A stretch of DNA of 64,000 nt from Gigaspora margarita (Eukaryota; Glomeromycota; Glomeromycetes; Diversisporales; Gigasporaceae), in the NCBI GenBank assembly GCA_009809945.1, contig WTPW01000660.1:282601-346600 (forward strand), read 5' to 3'. The position numbers and the translations under genes are program-made. A model generated the notes under the pieces. That model ran no database searches and was not told the DNA's origin. It was given only the letters and a program-made list of their open reading frames with translations. How positions within the stretch are numbered: the first letter of the stretch is position 1; each line of letters begins with the position of its first letter. Below, piece by piece: positions 11,701 to 23,471 of this stretch.

Positions 11701-11754
11701 TGCGCATGATTCCGAAACATGCCATTAATGCGCATGATTAAGGAATCATGCGCA
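11701..11754. repeat. 13-bp perfect inverted repeat
   Basis: TGCGCATGATTCC (11701-11713) pairs with GGAATCATGCGCA (11742-11754); an extra GCGCATGATT lies between them. It may be the remnant of a palindromic element. Confidence 0.6.
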
Positions 11755-11893
11755 CGCATGAAACCCATCTCTAAGAAAAATTAAAACAATGCCACCCAAA
11801 AAATTTTAAATATCAAATATTAAAATATGTAGACACTCAAAACAGCATTAGTAGGACATTAATTGAAGCATTAAATTTAATTAATGTTCCACT

Positions 11894-12515
11894 TAGTGTT
11901 GTTAGTCGAAATATCCATTTAGTCAAATATTTAGACAGTTGAGTTTTTAAATATATTTCGACAAAACATTATTTTTTATCAAAATGTTGTAATCTTAAAT
12001 TTGATTGAATGTCTAAATGTTTGATTAAATGAATATTATATGATTAACTGTCTAAATATTTGATCAATAAATATAATGACTAATGTCCAAATATAGACCT
12101 ATAATCATAGTCTTAATCGTTTATAATTCAACAATTATCTACCGGAATCAAATTTTAAGTTAAATCAATTACTGTTGAGTCTTTGGTAATTGTAGCGTAG
12201 AATGTAATCTGTTAATTCTGAAATTTATTATTTGTCATGGACAAAATCGGCTTGCAAACAGCGATAAATGAATTCTAAATTTTATCCTATTTTGATATAC
12301 ATTAATACATATTTAACTCGATAATTCTTTTGATTAAATTTTAATTTAAACATTTCGACACTATTAAGACATTTCAACATTATTTAGACATTTCGACCCT
12401 ATTTAGGATTTCGACATTATTTTAGAATTTCGTCACTAATTTAAAATTTTGACATGCTAAATGACGAAATTCGAAATATTTCCTACGTAACTTAAAACAA
12501 TTTCGACTAACACTA
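11894..12515. mobile_element. hAT-type element with ATTTCGAC subterminal repeats
   Basis: A perfect 8-bp duplication GTTCCACT flanks it (11886-11893 and 12516-12523). The ends are TAGTGTTGTTAGTCGAAAT and, reverse-complemented, TAGTGTTAGTCGAAAT. The subterminal word (T)TCGAC or its complement recurs at least eight times near the right end. There is no open frame, so it is non-autonomous. Confidence 0.85.
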
Positions 12516-12689
12516 GTTCCACTACGTGGTGCCTTGCACAATTTCATGTCTAAGCATTTGTTGTAATTAATTACTGCTAGCTCAGTTAGTTAAGTTCAGT
12601 ACTTCAGAAGAGTATAAGTATACCACACATCCATTTTTGTAATACAGCATTTTGCCTTTTTATGCATTTTCAGCTAAACGGCTAGTAAC

Positions 12690-12903
12690 TAGGGTTTGGG
12701 GCACAAGAAAAAAAAATTAGGCATGCCTATATGAGTGCCTTGAGTTGAGGCATGCCACTCATACCTATGGGCTTACTCTTTTAATCATGTGATATAAAAA
12801 CCTTGCATTTTATTTTATCTACGTTTTGATCTTATTACCAATTAAAATACACTTTATATATCACATGACAAGGGCATGCCTCAGCCCTGTGTCCTAAACC
12901 CTA
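12690..12903. mobile_element. hAT-type MITE, 214 bp
   Basis: The ends are TAGGGTTTGGGGCACA and, reverse-complemented, TAGGGTTTAGGACACA. The flanks CTAGTAAC and TTAGTAAT match at 6 of 8 with only C/T differences. GGCATGCC words recur inside (12720, 12751, 12874). Confidence 0.7.
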
Positions 12904-13442
12904 TTAGTAATCTGAGTCAGGAAACAAACCAGCTCAAATTAACAAAGACGTATTTCACAAATTTTAAGTGCATATTTAAAAATATGCTAAAAAAGGTGTT
13001 AAATTGTGTCAATGATATGCATATTTTCCTGCCTTATTAAGCTCTATGAAAGTAATTAATGATAAGTAGGTTTCCGCAAAAATTACCCGTGCGATTTCGG
13101 AATTTTTGAAGGCTATAAAACCAATGTTGCACTATTGGTGCTTGAACCGAAATCGGTATGTGGAATTAGCATGATAAACCCATTTCGGAAAACATGCTTC
13201 ATTTATACCTCACGTGCGCTTGCTGCTAGCAGCAGGCCTTTAAAGTCGGACGGGTATTTTTTTGACGGGCTCAGGCCCAGGCCCTCAGGCCCGTACNTTG
13301 GAATTGGAGTTGAAATAGAAAATGTTTGCCATTCATGCTTAAATCAAATAAATAAAGGCAGTTGAGAAAGAGAAGTATCTAATAATGGCAGCAATTTTGT
13401 TTATTGGACAAAATTAATATGTGTGGCTAAGTAGATAGACAT

Positions 13443-13662
13443 AAGGCATTCATATATTATCAAAAAGCTGCAGAGATGGGTTATGCTCTTGGAACAAATA
13501 ATACTGGATATTGTTACAAAAATGGAAGTGGTGTTGAAGAGAATGAAAAGAAAGCATTTGAATATTGCAGAAATGGGCCATGCTAATGGAATGTATCATG
13601 TTGGTGAATTTTACCAGAAAGGAATTGTTGTTGAAAAGAATATTGATATTGCTTTTGAATGA
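13443..13662 (+). pseudogene. Sel1-like repeat gene fragment inside a transposon
   Basis: Two Sel1-like repeats can be read on the plus strand: KAFIYYQKAAEMGYALG and GYCYKNGSGVEENEKKAFEY in one frame (13443-13568), then AEMGHANGMYHVGEFYQKG and VVEKNIDIAFE in the +1 frame (13567-13659). A frameshift near 13567 and a TGA at 13660 where Trp is usual in this repeat break it. Sel1 repeats are solenoid protein-interaction modules, often attached to kinases in these fungi. The fragment has no start and lies wholly between the terminal repeats of the composite element, so it was probably captured. Confidence 0.75.
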
Positions 13663-13952
13663 AATTCTGATTTTTTTCCATTTTAAGGAATGGAATACAA
13701 TGACTCTAATTGGGTATAGCCCTAAGGGGGCTTCCAGAAATCAGCTGATTTAGGAGTGGGGGTGTGGGTCAGCTGAAGTATCAGGTATAATTCTGGCCGG
13801 AATTATTAAACTCCGGCCAAAATTAAGAAATTTTTTTTAGCCCAAATTATAAATTTATTAATAAAGCTTAATAATAAATAACCTTTGATCTACTGGACCA
13901 ATTTGGATGATTTAACTACCAAAATGATCCTCTCAAAGAGAGAATTATAACT

Positions 13953-14368
13953 AGACTTCCGCAAAAATTACCCGTGTGATTTCGGAATTTTTGAAGCCTA
14001 TAAAACCAATGTTGCACTATTGGTGCTTGAACCGAAATCGGTATGTAGAATTAGCATGATAAACCCACTTTCGGAAAACATGATTCATCTATAACTCATG
14101 TGTGCTTGCTGCTATCAGCAGGCCTTTAAAGTCAGATGGGTATTTTTTTGACGGGCTCAGGCCCAGGCCCTCAGGCCCGTACCCGTCTGACTTTAAAGGC
14201 CTGCTGCTAGCAGCAAGCACACGTGAGGTATAAATGAAGCATGTTTTCCGAAAGCGGGTTTATCATGCTAATTCCACATACCGATTTCGGTTCAAGCACC
14301 AATTGTGCAATGTTGGTTTTATAGCCTTCAAAAATTCCAAAATCGCACGGGTAATTTTTGCGGAAGCC
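13953..14368. repeat. Near-perfect palindrome of two TIR copies
   Basis: The left arm 13953-14140 and the right arm 14180-14368 are the same sequence in opposite orientation, including AGGCCTTTAAAGTC next to the axis. The axis segment is GACGGGCTCAGGCCCAGG and neighbours. The copy at 13069-13296 has the left arm only and stops at this axis with an N at 13296. Confidence 0.85.
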
Positions 14369-14468
14369 TAATGATAAGTAAAACATGTATATATATTATC
14401 AACTAGAATGCGTTTATATGACATTCTTGTTCTTTTGATTTTAGTACTATTCATCAATTAGAGATTAG

Positions 14469-14565
14469 TTTTAAAATTCGAGCTTACACATCAAAATTCG
14501 AGTTTATCACACAAAATTCGAGTTTATCACATAAATTATTAATAATTTATGTGATAAACTCGAAT
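14469..14565. repeat. Palindrome with triplicated AAAATTCGAG words
   Basis: AAAATTCGAG(C/T)TTA recurs three times (14475-14525) and is then mirrored by TGTGATAAACTCGAATTTTA (14543-14562) around an AT-rich axis. A small foldback element is likely. Confidence 0.65.
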
Positions 14566-16641
14566 TTTAAAACCGGTCCAGCATCTACATCAAATGCACC
14601 ATGACTAGTATTCATTGTTTTGTAGTTAAAGATTCTGCAATTAATGCCAGTACAAACGGTATTAGGAAATGTCGGGATATAAATTGAATAAGGTGGTCTA
14701 AAAGTTCTAGTTTAGCTATCATTAATATTGTAAGAAAGGACGAATTGTATATTAAATAAATCAGTTCAAATGTAGTCTATTCTGCTATGATTAACTTGTT
14801 TAATCAGATAAAGAGCAGAGTTGATGACAATTATAATAAAAACCAAACAATGATAAAAATCAAATAATAATTTGGCAACTTAAGGAAAAATTTTTTTTAT
14901 GTCAAAAATTGTTGAGTGCAAAGGAAGAAGAAACAATATTAACAATATATAATTTTTTGAATAATTAAATTAAAAATATTGTGTTACAATGTACAACACT
15001 ATTATAAGGCATTAACAATCAAACTCTCCTAATGCCAACTGATCTTTCCTAAACAGTTAAGCAAAATTTCTTGCAATATACTGTATGAAAAATATAAATA
15101 CATATAATAATAATTTTTATGCCGTATATAGAGTTTATTACTTGTTAATGTAAATAATTTAATTAAAAATTTAAAATTTTATGTAATCTAATTTCAGGTC
15201 GTGATCAATATACGTAAAATTTGAAACCTAAGTTGTCTTTAATTCAAATGAATATATTGGGTATTCATACATATTTTATTATTAGAAAAGTTTGACATAT
15301 TTTCGCTATCTACCCTATATACCATATCTACAGTATCATACAAACTACCCTTTTTGTTATGTCAGCTTTTCAGCCATATTTGTCATATATGGCATATTTG
15401 ATAGATTTTTAATCGATTAGAAAATACCACACTAGACCCTAAATAGAAGAAATGATCTAATAAAGTAGTTGGGATCAATTAAAGCTCTTGATTGGTTACG
15501 GGAGAATTAATATGATAATTATTGAGATCGTGGTTATTGTTTTCATTGTAATGATGTAAACTTGTAATACAAATTTTAACATGATAAGAACTAATAAAAA
15601 TTAATCAATACTTTTAAAATATACGTACATCATTCAAAATTTCTAATTTTATGACAAGTATTACAGTTTTATTGTTATTATTATTATTATATATAATTTC
15701 AACGCAAACTCGATTATCAATATACAGTAATGAAAGAGAAAACATTTTAATTACAGGAAGAAGTGATAGGGAAAAAAGAAAATGAACAAGACGTAATTTG
15801 ATGGGGAAAAATAAATGGTCGAAAAAAAAGAAAATAATTGCGGAATAATGAGCATATTGGAAACGCAGATTTTACGGAAAATAATGGAGGTCCAAACGAT
15901 TATTGAACAATCAAATTAATTAAAAATTTTTCAATACGGAGAATGAAACGTGAAATGAAAAGAAATAAAATTTAATGTTAAACTTTTATTGCTAAGCAAT
16001 TCTACTAACTAATTATAACTAATTAAATTATTAATAAATAGAATTTGAGTTCTTCATAATAAGCTGTATTGGTTGGACTCCAAAGAATTATCCTGTTCAG
16101 ACTTTAGCTTTTCCAAATCAAGATACTACATTGCTCATTACAAGGTAAAAAAAAAGAGGGAAAAATCTGGTAATATTTAAAATTTATAGTTTTTTTTTTT
16201 GGTCCTTTTTAGAAATAGTTACACGTAGTTTTGCTCAACGTTCTTTTAGTAGGCCGGTATCAAAATCAATGCAATAACATTATAAATAATAAGAAAGCAT
16301 TTAATTATTTCTGTATTTAATCTTTTTTTATGTTGTGAAATGAATTTTTTTTCTAATAGGACTACTACTTGAAAATTTATGAATAAAATGAAAATTTTAA
16401 TCCTAAGTTGATTGCATTCTAATAATTAGTCCGATTAATAAAAATTTTCTTTCAATTCGGAAATTTTGGTAGCACAATATGTTAACTAATATTTTCAAAC
16501 TATTCATATGATCTATGCTTATTTATTTATTGATTTAATAACGTAAACTTTACACGTGCACATAATAAATTTTTACTTTGAACAAGGTTCAAGGATATAC
16601 TGCTAGTATTAATTTTATATTATTTACATAAGACGCAACCA
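14566..16641. other. Gene-free AT-rich stretch
   Basis: No coding frame above background, no bounded element and no RNA gene could be supported. A (TTA)n tract lies near 15678. Confidence 0.4.
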
Positions 16642-16650
16642 AATATTTTA

Positions 16651-17333
16651 GGGGAATTTACATATAAAGACCCGGTAAATGAAAATAATTACACATACGG
16701 TACAAAGTGAAAATAATTACATATGTGAGCCCAAATTTTAAAAAATTTACAATCAAGAGTCCAAATTTATCGTAAATAATTAGATTTAGTAATAAGTTTT
16801 AGTACAGTATTTGAAATTATATAAATGTAATTTTCTTTTGGAAATTAAACGTATTACTTTTTACTAAGTATTGCATTTATTTTCTTAGCGTCCTGCATGT
16901 AAAAATCGTAAATACTTTAGCCAATTTTTAAAAGTAAGTAATTTTCTTTTTGCGGTTCGAAATATCTTCAATTAACGCGTAGTAACCTTAACAGAATATG
17001 AATCATGTTTTATACTAGTCTTGGTATATGATAGACTCATTAGTCAAGAACCAATTAAACATAATGATATTGATAAATATAGTACTTACCTAGTCGAACT
17101 TATCTTGGTTAAAAGAAAGGTTCATTAAGCGAAAAGAGTATAGAATATAAAATGTATAGAGTAATACATAAATACAGTGATGACGTTCAAAGAACCAATA
17201 TCGTCATAACGAAAGTCACTTTGGCCTTTAATGTAAAATTTTTCAAAATTTGGCCTTTATATGTAATTATTTTTGCTTTGGGCCCTTGTTTGTAATTATT
17301 ATCATGTTCCGGGCACTTATATGTAAATTCTCC
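16651..17333. mobile_element. MULE-type non-autonomous element, 683 bp
   Basis: A perfect 9-bp duplication AATATTTTA flanks it (16642-16650 and 17334-17342). The TIRs align over about 110 bp, starting GGGGAATTTACATATAA at the left and GGAGAATTTACATATAA at the reverse-complemented right end. Inside each TIR the word AATAATTACA(T/C)ATA repeats two to three times. A 9-bp duplication with long TIRs fits the Mutator type. It lies about 310 bp downstream of the kinase stop codon. No coding capacity was seen. Confidence 0.8.
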
Positions 17334-17651
17334 AATATTTTATTTATATGAAAAGCACTTCAAGCTCGAGGATTTTTGTATTATAAACTAAAGAATGTCA
17401 ATAAATATCTATTTAATTTAATGAGCATGAATACAAACATATATTAATTGAAGTTACTCAAGTTCATAATTACATAAAACTTTATTGATTTTTTATGTTA
17501 GTAATATAGATTTCGCGTAGATATTAAATTTTAAATATTATTTAAAATATGAAAATTAATAAAAAATCTGACAAATGTTACAATATAAAAATAAATTTTT
17601 AATTTTAAATGTTACCTTCAATTGGACTTGTAATTTATATTTTTAAAGCAA

Positions 17652-20249
17652 TTATTCATTATCTAAAATTACAATAAAATAAATTATAAACTTGTATATT
17701 TATTAATAAATTTTAATATTATAATACTCACCATCAGGAATGTCAACGAGCTCCATAGACTTACTTGCTAAAATAATTCGTATTTAAAATTGTAATAATG
17801 ATTTTATTTATAGCACAATATTTTGTTTTCATATAATTACAGAAAATAAGTAAAACAATAATTTTTATATAATGTAATATATAATATTGTAATACACTAA
17901 CTTACCTGGAATATCATCTCTTATATGCATAGTTGATATAAATTTACTATTATGTGGATTATGTTTAGGTGGATTAATAGTTTTAATAATATTTTTGTTT
18001 TTATGATTAGCATCCTTAAATTGATTAGAATTTATTCCGGCAAGACACCATCCTCTTAATATTTCATATAATTCATTAATATTTGGCCTATTTAATGGAT
18101 CATTATTCCAACATTTTTCCATTAATTCTTTGTAACATTTAGGTATAAAAACATTCTGATTTGTTCGTGGACGTTCCCCTTTACAAATAGCTACTGACAA
18201 GCCAATATCATCGTGCATTTCATTAGAAAACGGTAATTCTTCACTTGCAATAACCCACATAATAATTCCAAAGCTATATATATCTGAAGCTGAAGTATAA
18301 GGGCATTTTTTTAGAACTTCTGGTGCGATATATGGCAAAACAACAAATATACCAGAACTTGCAGAATTGGTTGAATCTTTGTCTTCATAAAATGACAATC
18401 CAAGATCTGAAATGTAAATTGAATTATTATAACCAACTAAAATATTTCCTGTATGAAAATCACGATGAACTAGACCAGCAGAATGGATTGTTTTTAATCC
18501 ATTAACAGTCTCCATTAAAATTCGCATTTTTTCAAACCAATCTATATTCCCAAAATTCTGTTCTAAATATTTCCAAAGATCACATTTACATAACTCTGCA
18601 ATAATTAAATAAGAATTTGTATTAGGATCTTTACTTAATCCATAACATTTAAGAACATCAGAATTTACTAAATCGTTTCTAAACGAAATAGCAGATACTA
18701 TAAGTGCAATTGGCTATTTAAAATTATAGTAAGTTTAATTATTTTATATATGAATATATGCATAAAATATTAGTAAGTAGTTACGTACCTCTCTGAAAAT
18801 TTCTGAAGTTTTAGATTCATCAGTTATATTATAAGGTGAATTTTCGATACTTTTAATAGCTACTTTGCATTGTCCTAATCTGCGAAATTTACCAAACATC
18901 ATCATACTTTACAGAAACTAGTACTTTTTTTTAGATGAGTTTAAGATAGTTTAAGATAATATTAAAGTTATTAATCTTATTTTTTTTATAATTAAAAGAT
19001 TATTTTAAGACTTAAAATCTAAAAATAATAATGTTATTATNGTTTAATAATTANAAATTATTATAAGATAATTATATGATTATTGGTTAAGATTGTTTTA
19101 AGATGTTTTTAAGATTTTACTAAGATTTTTTAAGATGATGATAAGATTATTTTAAGATTATTTTAAGATTACTGCAAGATTATTTTAAGATTATTTTAAG
19201 ATTGTTTTAAGATTATTATAAGATAAGATNATTATAAGATTATTTTAAGATTATTATAAGATTATTAGNAGTATTATAAGATTATTATAAGATATAATTT
19301 TGATAATTTTATTATAATCTTTAAGATTATAATAAATCAATGAAAAAAAATTAGGTAGTTTCTGTAAAGTATCTAAAGGCCCATCTAACCAAACAGCTGA
19401 ATGAACCGTACCATAACCACCTTTTCCAATCAATTTCAAATTTTTGAGTCGATCATAAGGGATCCATCCAATATAATCAACTTGGTGTTTAGCATTTAAT
19501 TGATAATATTTAATTAAATTATCAATTTCACTATCACCACTTGTCCAATTTTGAAAATTATTTTGAAAATAATTTTTCCCACAATTTTGACACCATCTCC
19601 ATCCTGAACGTTGTTTACCACAATACGTACAAATTGGTATTAGGAGACGAAACAAAAATTTTCCAAAAGAATACCAAAGAATCAATTCATTTTTCAATGC
19701 TTGTAATGAAATGGTTTTTTCTATAATCATTCGAATAAATATAATACATAATAAAACTAATATTGTAATAAATATCATAAAAAGAAATTCAATAAAATTT
19801 AAATAAAATGAATTAATAAATGAATTTGAAAATAATATAGTTTCTGCCAAGTTTTTAAATAAAATTGTTAATAATACTATTGCTAAAACGTGAGTACTCA
19901 ATAGAAAAGTTATTTCGAGGGCATCTTCTAAATGAAAATGACTAGCAACTGAAATAGCTGCAATTATTGCCATTGAAATAATAATGACAGTAGCAAAAGT
20001 GTATAGTTCATATTTAGCTGCTAAAGCAGGCATAGTTGCTACAGCAATTGTTCCTCGAAGATGGTTTTTAACGAAATAAAGAAATTCTCTTATGCGTAGA
20101 TCTAAGTTCATGCAAGAATAAATGAAGAGTCCAGTATAAATCAATAGAGCTCTATACGGTGAATCCATGTCACCTATCAAATACCCTAAGCACACATACG
20201 ATAAAGTAATTAGAATTGACGTGAAAACAATTTTCAAAATGACTTTCAT
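17652..20249 (-). CDS. Membrane-anchored TKL-type protein kinase, interrupted by a TA-flanked element
   Basis: Predicted membrane protein kinase. The ATG is at 20249. Residues 1-180 hold about five hydrophobic segments (near 3-25, 33-47, 84-104, 111-131, 149-176). A CxxC..CxxC ribbon (Cys 207, 210, 220, 223) precedes the kinase domain, whose glycine loop is GKGGYG (275-280). Later come the lysine motif (KVAIK), the catalytic loop HRDFHTGNIL, a DLG in place of DFG, and APEV. Exons: 20249-19370 (coding up to the element), 18904-18789, 18713-17906, 17767-17732 and 17662-17652, with GT-AG introns of 75, 138 and 69 nt joined in phase. The last two exons are less certain. An inverted-repeat element (18907-19369) sits between the glycine loop and the lysine motif with no splice borders. 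Without it and one TA the frame continues as WLDGPLD|MMMFGKFRR. As assembled the gene is broken. The substrate is unknown. Confidence 0.8.
18907..19369. mobile_element. TA-flanked inverted-repeat element inside a kinase exon
   Basis: The TIRs are CTTTACAGAAACTA (18907) and its reverse complement TAGTTTCTGTAAAG (ending 19369), flanked by TA on both sides (18905-18906 and 19370-19371). The interior is mostly a degenerate minisatellite of TTTTAAGATTATTA-type units, with three Ns, and has no coding capacity. A TA duplication with short TIRs fits Tc1/mariner-type MITEs. The two TAs plus the element span a coding exon; loss of the element with one TA (465 nt) restores the kinase frame. Confidence 0.8.
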
Positions 20250-21089
20250 TTTTTCTTTATTAAAAAAAAAATGTGATAAACTATTTTAATGGATAATACA
20301 ACGAATCTATACGTATTCAGAAAATTTAGGTGGATTTTTGTTTATTACACTGTATCACATTATAATAAAATTCCTAATGGCATTTACTTTATTTGTGCAT
20401 GTAATACAATGAAATAGCCAATCGGAGAATGCAAATTTTGACTATTCCGACATAGAATCCGAATACGTATTTCCTTTTTTGGTTTGTATCACCCGCACAA
20501 AAAAGTAAACCGCGTGCTAATTCCTGTATAGAAAATGGAAGATTTTAATTACATTACCAGAAAATCACTTATGTAACACCATATGTGTATGAGTGTTGTG
20601 CAATAAAGTTTTCAAAAAGCATCGCACGCATGTTTTTTATATTAGGACGGTCTGATATACCGGAGTTGAATTTTATTTGATGAATGCAGATTATATTAGT
20701 TGTGAATTATACGTTATTGGAACTGAAATGGGATAAGCTTTTGAAAATAGCAAATAATATTGCGTCGGGAGATCACCGTAAGCAGTTGAGTTTGTGCGTG
20801 TTATGGTCTTGGAAGAATTTATGAACTTCGATGCCAATTTGTCTACTGGATCGCAATCATTAAAGGATTGGATATTTATAGAATGAATGTAACTTTTAAT
20901 ATTAGGAGAACGTATATTATGTTTATTATATGAAAGTTATTTATTTATACGTTATAAAAGATCAATGTTCTTCCTTTTCTCTACATAAAGCGACCTACTA
21001 ATTATAAAGTAATGATGAAAATTTAATAATACTATTATAGAAAAGTAGTGTCAAAATTAAACATATGAAAATTTTTCGAACATCGGCTT
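20250..21089. other. Upstream region of the kinase, no gene seen
   Basis: It contains a 40-bp segment at 20411-20450 shared with 37331-37371 (listed separately). No other structure is supported. Confidence 0.35.
20411..20450. promoter_or_regulatory. Shared 40-bp motif with CCAAT box upstream of the kinase
   Basis: GAAATAGCCAATCGGAGA and then TGCAAATTTTGACTATTCCG lie about 160 bp upstream of the kinase ATG. The same block, with three differences, occurs at 37331-37371. It contains AGCCAAT, a CCAAT-box sequence. It may be a promoter element or a dispersed repeat remnant. Confidence 0.35.
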
Positions 21090-21135
21090 AGCGCTGGCCG
21101 GCAGTTTCCCGCCTGCATACGCAGGCTGACCGTTA
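21082..21135. repeat. Dispersed GC-rich hairpin, copy 1
   Basis: GCCTGCATACGCAGGC forms a 6-bp GC stem, preceded by GCAGTTTCCC and followed by TGACCGTTAA. Related arrangements occur at 47340-47380 and 48165-48210. Confidence 0.45.
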
Positions 21136-22229
21136 ATATGAACATGTATTATTGATATTCAACAGTTATGATTATGAATATGGCAGATTCCAAAGGAGTA
21201 AGTTATACCATTTTCGTTTTATTCTTTTTTTTTTTGAATATGATCGTCAGAAATTGGAGTATGACTTCTTCACCGAGGCCATTATTGTCACTGGGTGGAT
21301 CTATATGCGTCTATGGGATGTATCTGATGACCATCCACCAATTTTCTGAATGAATGGTAGCTACACACCTACAACTATAATTCGTTGTTTCGCCTGTCTG
21401 AAAACTCGTCCTGCAATGTTCAGCAGGCACTTCGATTCATTAGTTGACCAATTCTTTGTGTCTGCGTTGCCATTGGAGTATGTCATGCCCTGGAGTGTGT
21501 GGTGGATTTGTCCAGCGGATTACATATATTTTTTGATGCCTTAATCAGATATAGGTCGCTATTTTTTTGTTTAAGTCTATTATCGAAATTAGATGCTCTG
21601 CAGGATTTTTTGAGCTTATTATTGAAATTAGATGCTTTGTAGGCATATATATATAAATTGGTTCTGGTAATAAGATTGTTGCAAAGGTATTGTTACTCAT
21701 TTTGTTGAATTAAGGCTCGTGTTGTTAGAGTTTTTTTTTTGTTATATCTTGTTGGGAGTCAGGCAAAGATCGCTTAGTCAGAAGGTTGAATGCTACCAGC
21801 GCGAACTGATTCTTAACTCCAGACTTTTTATGTGCCTCAGATAAGTTTTTATATCACGTAAGGTCTGTTTGTTTCGACAAAATGCTCTGGTGCTTTCAAT
21901 TTTATGGTCTTTTTTTTACCTATGTTTTTTTTTTTACCGATGACTTGGAAAAAGAATTTCACCCTGTATAGGCGTAATAGACTATTGTCTTTTTTTTTAA
22001 ATTGTGCATTATCATACTTCTGAAAAGTTATGTTGCTTCGAATTCCATCATCGAGCGCTATTAAATTTGGTCTAGAGATTTACTTTGGCTATTATGTATG
22101 ACTAATTTAACATTTAGGAAGTGCGTGAGGGAAGTAACTTTCGATGAGTACATTTATCTTGTATTCCAACTTATAATTGCTGAATATTAAAGCTTATAAA
22201 TTGCTTTAAAAAGATATGCGCATGGATCA

Positions 22230-23345
22230 GTTCGATTCTTATTTTTTCTTGATATGTGAGTGGTTCATCATAGTTGTTCATCATAACTCGAATTCTAATG
22301 AATTGTACAAGTGACTTTCCGTATTTATTCATCTTGCGATAAGTTATTCCACGACTTTTTAACTTCAGTACAACATTGGTTTGATTCTAATAATGACCCA
22401 TTTAATTCTGCGTGTGGCTCTTTATATCTATTCGTTATGTGATAAGTCCCACCATGGTCATTTTAATGTCTGTGCATCATCTTGTTCAATTTATAGTGAT
22501 TCATTCAAATGATTTTCCATACTTATTTGTCAAGTGATGAGTTATTCCATGACTATTTATTGCAAACATTCCATTATCATGATTTGCTTAAATATGTAGG
22601 TGATTCGTTATCTATTCATCATGCGATCAGTTGCACTACATTGATCTAATGCCCATGCACTCTGACTCGATTCTGATAGCTCGTTTAAATCTGCAAACGA
22701 CTCTTCATATTTATTTGTTCATCATGTGTAATTTGGTTCACAAGTTCTCAATATCCATGTATAATATTATTGGGTTTGATATCATTGATCCTCCATTTTA
22801 CTTATCACGTTCTACGACAACTTACTATGGATGCGGTATTAGGTTAATATTAATGATTTGTTCTAATCTGTGACTGATTTTTCACATTTATATAAGTTGT
22901 TCCGCAACATTTCACTGCAAATGCATCGTTAGGTGCAGTGTCTGAAATTCAATTTTTAAATTAGTTGCGGGCTGCAACTAAATAAAAAAAAATAGTTGCG
23001 GATTATAAGAATCTATAAAAATTTAGTTGCGCAAATAAACATTTAATCAAAATTTATAAGTAAAATTTGCAAATTTATGTGCGGAATTTGCATATGCATT
23101 TCAGATTTTGGTTGCGGAAATTTAAAATTTGTTGCGGTCCGCAGACTCCGCAACCCAATTTCAGACACTGGTTAGGTGTGATTTCTAATGATTCCTTTGA
23201 ATCAGCAAGTGATTTGGTGTGCCTATTCATGCGATGAGCTTCACTATGTTGGCTTAATGCCAGTGCATTCTTTTAGTTCAATTTCTAATGATTCATTTAA
23301 ATCTGCAAGAGATTCATTACGTATGTTCATCATGTAATAAGGCCA
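22230..23345. repeat. Degenerate tandem repeat array (about 130-bp units)
   Basis: Variants of GATTCATTTAAATCTGCAAG, TATTTGTTCATCATGTGAT and AATGCC.GTGCATTC recur in the same order along the stretch (for example 22500, 22680, 23190 and 23285). Divergence is high and the unit length only approximate. A hAT MITE (22936-23170) is inserted in it. Confidence 0.55.
22936..23170. mobile_element. hAT-type MITE, 235 bp, GTTGCGG words
   Basis: A perfect 8-bp duplication GTTAGGTG flanks it (22928-22935 and 23171-23178). The ends are CAGTGTCTGAAATT on both sides in inverted orientation. The subterminal word GTTGCGG recurs four times and its complement once. No coding capacity. Confidence 0.9.
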
Positions 23346-23471
23346 TTTTTAGTTGATTTTTAGGTTAACGTCAAGATTTAGGCTCTGGCATGGGGGGGGT
23401 TAAACAGACATATATACTTAAACAAATCCCCAAGAATATTTGGTCAAATCTCATGGGTCAGCATTAATCAC

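Larger units (their letters stand above)
13069..14368. mobile_element. Composite TIR element, 1.3 kb, carrying a Sel1 gene fragment
   Basis: A perfect 12-bp duplication TAATGATAAGTA borders both ends (13057-13068 and 14369-14380). The terminal inverted repeats are long: GG(T/C)TTCCGCAAAAATTACC and on for about 230 bp, at 13069-13296 and, reversed, at about 14180-14368. A third, inner forward copy (about 13953-14140) makes the right half a near-perfect palindrome. The repeat holds a TATA-like CTATAAAACC (13115) that could promote transcription inward. Between the repeats lies part of a Sel1-repeat gene. No transposase is present. The superfamily is unclear: a MULE-like or other long-TIR type is possible, but 12 bp is long for a MULE duplication. 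Confidence 0.75.

Noticed and set aside
18907-19369. Ordinary spliceosomal intron in the kinase
   Set aside because: The borders needed for correct frame are TA..TA or CTTTAC..GTAAAG; no GT donor and AG acceptor pair in a compatible phase lies near.
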